From positions 14,420,036 through 14,484,035 of the forward strand of contig CM043012.1 of the NCBI GenBank assembly GCA_023678885.1: 64,000 nucleotides of DNA, written 5' to 3'. The DNA comes from Pogostemon cablin. Taxonomy: Eukaryota; Streptophyta; Magnoliopsida; Lamiales; Lamiaceae. Under the pieces are notes generated by a model, which ran no database searches, was not told the DNA's origin, and saw only the letters and a list, made by a program, of their open reading frames with translations. A program made the translations under genes and the position numbers. Shown piece by piece: positions 57,949-64,000 of the stretch (position 1 is the stretch's first letter; the number at the start of each line of letters is the position of its first letter).

Positions 57949-59497
57949 TGATGAGAGTGATAATTCACGTGTTTTGAGCTATGATTTGTGTGAAAATTGA
58001 GTACGATTTAGGCGATTACTAAGGCAAATAGGTACATTTATGGTAAATCCACGCATTAGAGGCTACTAACACTATTTGAGCATATTTATGTAGAAAAATA
58101 GGTCAGAAGTGCTCAGAATCAGAAAAACATGAAGTTCGATTCGTCGCTCGACCTCAAGAGGTGCAGCTTGACCAGGACCATTTGGTCGAGCGAGGGTCTG
58201 TACAGAGTTTCAGCGTACAGGGATACCACTCAACCATAGCTCGACCAGGAAAAGATCTGCTCGACCTCGCCAGTTTGTTCAAACGGGGATACGCGTGCTT
58301 ATTTTTGGCAATTCCGACCCTCATGTGCGTGAAGTGATGTATTTTCCATGAAAAAGCCCAGTAAAGGTCCATGAGGAGAGTTTAACAAGTATAAAAGGGA
58401 TTCTGATCACGTCAAAAAGGGAGTTAGATTCTACATCAATCCTCCACAACATTCAAACCCTAACTCCATCTTATGGAGCTGTAGAGAGAGATTCGTGCAG
58501 CGAATCAAGTGAGAACCAAGTGAAGATTCAAGACTGAGCGAGAAGCGACGGCGCCCACATCTTGGGTTTACTTCGAAACTTAATCTTTCTTGTAATTTTC
58601 AAGACTATAGGTAAGATCTATCTAAACACCATGAACGTTCTTCCAAACGTCATGGGCTAGAATCACTTTGGTAGTTCTAGGGTTATGAAGGTTTTTATCT
58701 AGTTAATTGAACTTTCGTATGCATACTCCGTACAACACTACTTGTGAATTTATTTTATAAAATACTATACATTTTTAATTCATACTCAGAGTTGTTATGT
58801 GCATCATTAACTGTTATGTAGAGTCTGAATACATATCTTGGTTATTGATTGAGTGCGTTCATTGCTGCGCAGGATTCCATGTTATGATTCTAAGTCAGGG
58901 GACTCCGAAGTTTCATTAGAACTATCTTATATTAATACTTATTAATTACATTGAATTCGGGTTAGTGAGTAGAATAAAGAGGATAATTATATAGTACCTA
59001 TGAAGGGAGATCATATCGGGTTAAAGTACTAATGGCACGGGAAATAATTGACACTGATAGTACCTAGAAAGGAGGTGTAATTATATCTCTTGCTCCAAGA
59101 AAATTCACACATGTTACATGCTTATCTGCTTGTGTCTATAGAGTAGATTTGCATGGCTTAGTGATGCGTTCATAGTCCACAAGGCAGAGTCAGACATTGA
59201 CATACGTAAGGGAGATTGATTAGTGAAACTGGATGGCCCAAAGAGCTACCTATCTTCTCACTTGAGCAACTCTTGTTTATCTCTATTGTCTCTATTTTAT
59301 TTTCTATTTTATTATATGTTCATTAGTTTAATCAATTTTCACTACAATTACCAATAATAGTTTCTTCAGATTAGATAATAATAAATTAATTACAAAACGT
59401 CCTTTGGGTTTGATATTTTAACTTGGTCGCTTATCTAAGCTACGATAGATACCCTTTATACTTGGGGATTAATTGTGTGTCGAGAAAATGCCCATCA
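57949..59497 (+). repeat. Athila-type LTR 2 (family D)
   Basis: Preceded by the polypurine tract of the first unit and followed by a PBS and gag of a second unit, so it serves as 3' LTR to one and 5' LTR to the other. TATAAAAG lies at 58390-58397. The GCTCGACC/GGTCGAGC block (58141-58285) is reduced compared with LTR 1. Confidence 0.92.
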
Positions 59498-59619
59498 AGT
59501 TTCTAGCGCCGTTGCCGCGGACGGTTGGCCTTATCAATTTTATTATTATTTATTTTTATTTTTATTTGAAACTATTCTATTCTTGTTAAAATTTTCTAAC
59601 ACTTATTTTTCTTAGGTGT

Positions 59620-61640
59620 ATGCTCACTAGATCTAAGGTAGGAGATTTATAACCTTATAATCCGGAGATTGGAGCATCATCGAGGAAGAAAAAGAATAAG
59701 AAGAATAAGAATAAAAACGTAGAACCAACTGAAGCTCTTAATCTAGGAGTTGAAGTTGGAGTGCTGAACCCGGAAGCGATTGAAGTTGCAACCGGATATA
59801 AGTCGGAAGCAGAAGCAGTCATCATGGCAGTGAATCCGAATAATGTTTCCATCTGTGAAGTCTTTAAGGATAACGGAGGAAGCAACGTGGGGCTGTTAAG
59901 AACAAGAGGGACCGATGCGGATTTTGATCTTCACCTCGCTCTCTCAGCATGATAGAAAAAACTCCTTCTTTGGGGGATCTTACTGTTTAAATTCTCGCTT
60001 ACTGAAAAGGCAAGAGATTGGTACGATACTCTTAGTGCTGCTGAATGCACTACTTGGGAGCAATTGAAATTGAAGTTCTTGGAGCGATACATGCCACCTT
60101 CAAAGGTGTTTAAGATGAAACAAGAAATCAATCAATTTGCTATCAATGGTAATGAGAAATTTCATGAAGCATGGGATAGATTCAAGGACATGCTTAGAAG
60201 GTGTCTGCAGCATGGCTTGTCAAAAGCTCAGTATATCAGTATATTCTACAATGGATTAGACTGTGACTCTCGAGTGTTACTTGATGCTTCTTCGAATGGA
60301 GCACTGCTTACAAAGTCATCCATTGAGGCCGAAAAGCTCTTTGAGGATATTTTGATGAATGCAAGAGATCTGCCAACTGATAGAGTGAGAGGCACGTATG
60401 TTCTTAAAAAAGTAGTGCAGGTTGAGCACACAATGGTTAAGTCAAGTAGAGATGATGAGATCGTCTCGAGCTTGGCAAATATCAACAAACTACTTGAGTC
60501 TCAGCAAAAGTAGATTACTGATATAGCGCAGCGAGTACCAATTTTGCAGCAGGATGTTTGTTATGAAGGAGCTAGCCAAGAGGAAGTAGAAGAAGCAAAC
60601 TATGCTATGAGTCAAAGTATTTAAGGAACTGGTTTTCAACATCAAAGAAACCGGAATTACCAAGGGAACTACAACAATCGTGGTCCCCCAGATAATTATC
60701 AATAACTAAGGAGCCCGGAGTTATCATGGAGCAATCCGAATGCAGCAGTACAACCTCCTGTTGGTGTTGATCTGGGTGCTAAGGTCGAAGAAGGAAAACC
60801 TGGTTTAGAGGATACCGTGAACCGATATGTGGCAAAGAATGATGCAAGGGTGGATCGGTTGGAACTAAAGATTAACTCAAATTATGAGGAATTATCAAAG
60901 TAGATGAAAGACCTTACATTAATGATGGGAGAGATGGAGTGAAATATGAACAAGCTTTCGCAAATAGTTGAGAAAGATAAATTTCCTTCTCAAAGCATAA
61001 AAAACCCAAAATCTTGGAACGTCATCACTTTGAGGTCAGAAACGTAGTATGAAGGTCTAATGTTACCAGTAGAAGAAAACGGAGAGGTCGTGTTCCCTCT
61101 CGACCAACGCTCGACCAAGCCATTTGGTCGAGCTGAGGTCGAGCGGCATTCTGAAGACCAAAAATATCAAGGCCAGAGTACAGACATCTCGCTCGACCAA
61201 AACACTGTCTCTCGATCAGACTTGCCTGGTCGAGTTGATGTTGAGCGGACTACTGTACACTTGAATAGCCAAAATCAGATTACGAGTACCTCGCTCGACC
61301 ACTACTAGACCGCTCGACCAAACCTTTTAGGTCGAGCAGAGGTCGAGCAAAGCCCTGCATCACCGACTTCCATACAGGACATTACATCTGCAGTTCAGAA
61401 CACTTCACTACCTTTAAAATAGCAAAATACTGAGCTGATAGTTGAAAAGAAGTGGGAAAGAGTCAAAAGATTGAGAGCCGAGAAGGATAAAGCGGAGAAG
61501 GTTGAACGTGATGAATGGGGAATTCCTAAGATAAAGATACTTCATCCGTTTCCTTTTAGGATAGTCAAGAAGGGATTGGAAGAAAAGTTCAAGAGGTTTT
61601 TGGATATCATGAACAAAATAAGCTTGAACATTCCTTTTTT
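59620..61640 (+). pseudogene. gag: gag of the second Athila-type unit, broken
   Basis: ATG 59620 starts MLTRSKVGDL and stops at once where unit 1 reads on. The core reads MKLKFLERYMPPSKVFKMKQ from 60064 and stays open to 60513 (GLDCDSRVLLDASSNGALLT). A Gln/Asn-rich part with stops follows (60514-60720), then a coiled-coil-like segment (60815-60960) and the repeat block at 61078-61380. Compared with unit 1, about 87 bp are missing near 59978 between GATCTT/CATCTT-like microhomologies. No zinc knuckle is seen, as is usual in Athila gag. Confidence 0.75.
61078..61380 (+). repeat. 102-bp repeat with GCTCGACC/GGTCGAGC inside gag
   Basis: Three units start at about 61088, 61189 and 61292. In the gag frame they read PLDQRSTKPFGRAEVERHS, SLDQNTVSRSDLPGRVDVER and SLDHY followed by a stop. 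The unit matches the LTR array in motif order and in its spacer (GTACAGACATCTCGCTCGAC here; GTACAGGGATGTCGCTCGAC in LTR 1). Confidence 0.75.
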
Positions 61641-61651
61641 CTAAAGCAATC

Positions 61652-62382
61652 ATGGAGATGCCATACTACGCTCGATTTTTTAAGGATATCATATTGAAAA
61701 AGAGGAGCTTGAACGGAGTTGAAACTGTTAATCTATCTAAGAATTGTAGCTCGTTCATTCAGAGGAAGCTGCCTGCAAAGTTGAAGGATCCGAGAAGCTT
61801 CACTATTCTATGTGAAATCAGAAAGGGGCCGGCACGAAAAACTTTATGCGATCTTGGTGCAAGCATTAACTTGATGCCCTTATCTATATTTAAGAAGCTA
61901 TGTTTGGGGGAGCTCGCTCCCACAACTATAGCTTTACAATTGGCGGATATGTCTATGACTTTTCGAATGGGGTGATAGAAGATGTACTTGTAAAAGTAGA
62001 TAAGCTTGTCTTTCCTATAGATTTTCTTGTGTTAGAGATGGAAGATGACAAGGATAATGTCCCTCTTATCTTAGGAAGGTCATTCCTTGCCACAACTGGT
62101 GCTATGATCGATGTTAAAAAGGGGGAGCTTAGACTTCGTATGGATAATAAAGAGGTTTTGTTCAACCTTGACAAAGAAATAAAGATGCCTATGGAGACAC
62201 AATGTTACAGCATTGATGTGGTGGAAGAGATTATGAAAGAAGACATGTCCCTGATCCTTTCAAATGATCCTTTAGAGACATGCTTGGCAGAATCTCTTAC
62301 TTTTCCCACTACGGAGCTAGATGAGCTCTCCAACCAGGTATGTATTGAATTTCTTGAAAACTTACTTATTTGCTTTGGGTGA
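61652..62382 (+). pseudogene. Aspartic protease of the second Athila-type unit
   Basis: The frame from 61652 (MEMPYYARFFKDIILKKRSL) contains CDLGASINLMPLSIFKKL, the DLGAS active site with its Asp intact. One frameshift near 61960 moves the reading to GVIEDVLVKVDKLVFPIDFL and LGRSFLATTGAMIDVKKGEL, the usual second half of Athila proteases. The frame ends at 62380-62382. Apart from that shift it is well preserved. Confidence 0.85.
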
Positions 62383-62480
62383 TGACAGGTATGAACTGAA
62401 AAGAATCAAGATGGAAGAAGTGAAGTGGACTAGGCAATACCCACCTTTGGATAGATAATGCACACTAAAAGAAGGATGAT

Positions 62481-63681
62481 TTGAAACCACTATCGGAGCA
62501 CTTGAAGTATGCCTACTTAGGCGACAATGAAACATATCCGGTAATTATATCTTCTTCTTTAACTGATGACCAACTTGAAGAGTTGTTAGATGTGCTTAGG
62601 AAGTATAAGTTTGCTATTGGATGGTCTCTTGATGATTTGAAATGTATTAGTCCATCGTATTGTATGCATAAGATAAGGTTGTTAGATGATGCTAAGGGAT
62701 GTATTCAGAATCAGTGGTGGTTTAACCCTGCGTTCAAGAAGCGATTAGGAGCAAATCCTAATGCGGTTAGATGCAGAAATTATTTATCCAATTAGTGATA
62801 GTCCTCATTTAAGTCCATTTCATGTAGTAGCTAAAAAGGGGGTATGACTATTGTAAAAGCCGAAGATGGCGAGACTTTAGCCACTAGGATTTCTATGGGA
62901 TGGCGTATGTATACTGATTACAGGAAATTGAATGAAAATACATGTAAAGACCATTTCTCTCTTCCTTTCATGGATCAAATGCTTGACCGTCTAGTAGGGT
63001 ATGAGTTTTATTGTTTCTTGGATGGATATTCGAGTTATAATCAAATAATGATTGCACCCTAGGATCAGGAAAAGACCACTTTTACTAGCCCATATGGAAC
63101 CTTTACTTTTAAAAAGATGCCTTTTGGATTGTGCAATGCGTCTGCTGCATTTCAGCGCTGCATGATGGCCATATTTGGTGGGTTGATAGAGAAAATCATG
63201 GAGGTGTTTATGGATGATTTTTCTGTGTTTGGGTCCTCTTTTGATATTTTTTTTGTCTAATCTATCTACTGTTTTGAAGAGATGTCAAGAAACTAAACTT
63301 GTCTTGAATTGGGAGAAGTGCCAGTTCATGGTGAGAGATGGAATTGCTCTTGGTCATCGTATTTTGGCTAAAGGATTGCAGGTGGATAGAGAAAAGGTAG
63401 TGGCGATTGAGAAGCTTCCACCACCTACTAATGAGAAAGGAGTGCAGTCCTTCCTTGGACACGCAGGATTCTATAGAAGATTCATCAAAGACTTTTCAAA
63501 ATACTCCAAGCCCTTATCTCACTTACTTGAAAAGGATGTTTCTTTTTTTGATGATGAATGTCTAACAGCTTTTCAGGTTTTGAAAGAGGCGCTTATTACT
63601 GCACCTAACTTGATCACACCAGATTGGACTCAACCATTTGTACTCACGTGTGATGCAAGTGATTTAGCACTTGGAGTGGTG
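62481..63681 (+). pseudogene. Reverse transcriptase and start of RNase H, truncated
   Basis: The N-terminal part at 62481-62795 (LRKYKFAIGWSLDDLKCISP) is followed by a shift, then WRMYTDYRKLNENTCKDHFS and DRLVGYEFYCFLDGYSSYNQ. A stop at 63061 precedes the fingers (PYGTFTFKKMPFGLCNASAA). The catalytic box reads FMDD within EVFMDDFSVFG near 63205. After a shift at 63250 the frame runs through LVLNWEKCQFMVRDGIALGH and FLGHAGFYRRFIKDFSKYSK to CDASDLALGVVLG, the first RNase H motif with its Asp. It ends at about 63681, where foreign sequence begins. Integrase is not in the window. Confidence 0.88.
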
Positions 63682-64000
63682 CTCGGGTTGTTGATTAGCC
63701 ATTTGTAGCCATTTTTAATCATAACTTGTCATCACTTATCACAATAATATGTCAGCACTCACATTCAAAAATGACTCACGACATCCCAAAACAAACCACC
63801 AAACAATCCTAGATAAGAATAAAAATACACACAAAACATAAAATAAAGTCACAACAAACAAGAAACAACTAAAACACATAACATGCAAAAATACAAAATC
63901 ATCATATAAAATGAAACACACATTCTACATCATCCATTATCAAGTAAGCTCGCAATCATCCCACCTTTGATTGAAAAGGAAACCTCCCAAAAATATAACA
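63682..64000 (-). mobile_element. Athila-like 3' internal fragment inserted in pol, continues outside
   Basis: Read on the minus strand this follows 35220-35540 closely (GGGATGTCGTGAGTCATTTT; AAGTGATGACAAGTTATGAT), so it is 3' non-coding sequence of an element like family A. It starts within 63682-63720, right after the RNase H motif. It is probably part of a larger insertion or rearrangement continuing beyond 64000; its terminus at 63682 is not an LTR end. Confidence 0.8.

Noticed and set aside
1..64000. tRNA, rRNA, snRNA or microRNA genes
   Set aside because: No cloverleaf, conserved rRNA block or convincing promoter with A/B boxes noticed; small-RNA genes cannot be excluded by eye.

Overview
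The window looks like nuclear DNA from a flowering plant, most likely a eudicot; nothing in it allows a species call. The evidence is AT-rich intergenic sequence, GT-AG introns, Stowaway and hAT miniature elements, a Mutator-like transposase, and nested Ty3/gypsy LTR retrotransposons of the Tat and Athila types. I see no bacterial operon, rRNA, tRNA or CRISPR array. The only plausible host gene is an F-box/LRR gene at about 3.7-5.35 kb, and its splice junction is unresolved. The other host-like pieces are orphan exons or pseudogenes: an HhH-GPD DNA glycosylase exon at 49.6 kb, a NIK/SERK-type LRR receptor kinase at 52.1-52.7 kb (minus), and unidentified exons at 1.3-2.4 kb and 45.7-47.0 kb.

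Layout. 1-949: part of a minus-strand Athila-like LTR with a dense CTCGAG array. 0.95-5.35 kb: exon fragments, then the F-box gene. 6.4-13.7 kb: non-autonomous DNA elements, namely a TIR element, three Stowaway MITEs and two adjacent foldback-like elements whose arms are tandem repeats, plus minisatellites. 13.83-30.31 kb: one Tat-lineage retrotransposon with both LTRs, a decayed gag-PR-RT-RNaseH-aRNaseH-INT region, a minisatellite after INT, and two long antisense gene-like regions. One antisense region carries a 99-bp LINE tail with an 18-bp target duplication. 30.83-40.14 kb: the 3' ends of two Athila-like elements in opposite orientation, with a complete solo LTR (perfect 5-bp target duplication) nested in the right-hand LTR.

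40.1-45.5 kb: a decayed MULE transposase, a truncated second copy of its N-terminal exon, and 12-bp repeat clusters. 48.8-52.7 kb: a hAT MITE with an 8-bp target duplication, a copia-like LTR, a roughly 140-bp tandem array and the receptor-kinase pseudogene. 52.87-63.68 kb: an Athila-type array ordered LTR, deleted internal region, LTR, longer internal region. The second pol is cut in RNase H by a minus-strand Athila-like fragment that runs off the window.

Nothing here forms a working pathway; the window is a record of nested insertion and decay. The most unusual signal is a repeat built from GCTCGACC and its complement GGTCGAGC. It occurs in the U3 of both Athila-type LTRs and again, as about three 102-bp units, inside gag of the same element. 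An unrelated-looking LTR family in the window carries its own TCGA-core array (CTCGAG) in the same place, upstream of the TATA box. All boundaries and similarities were judged by eye.
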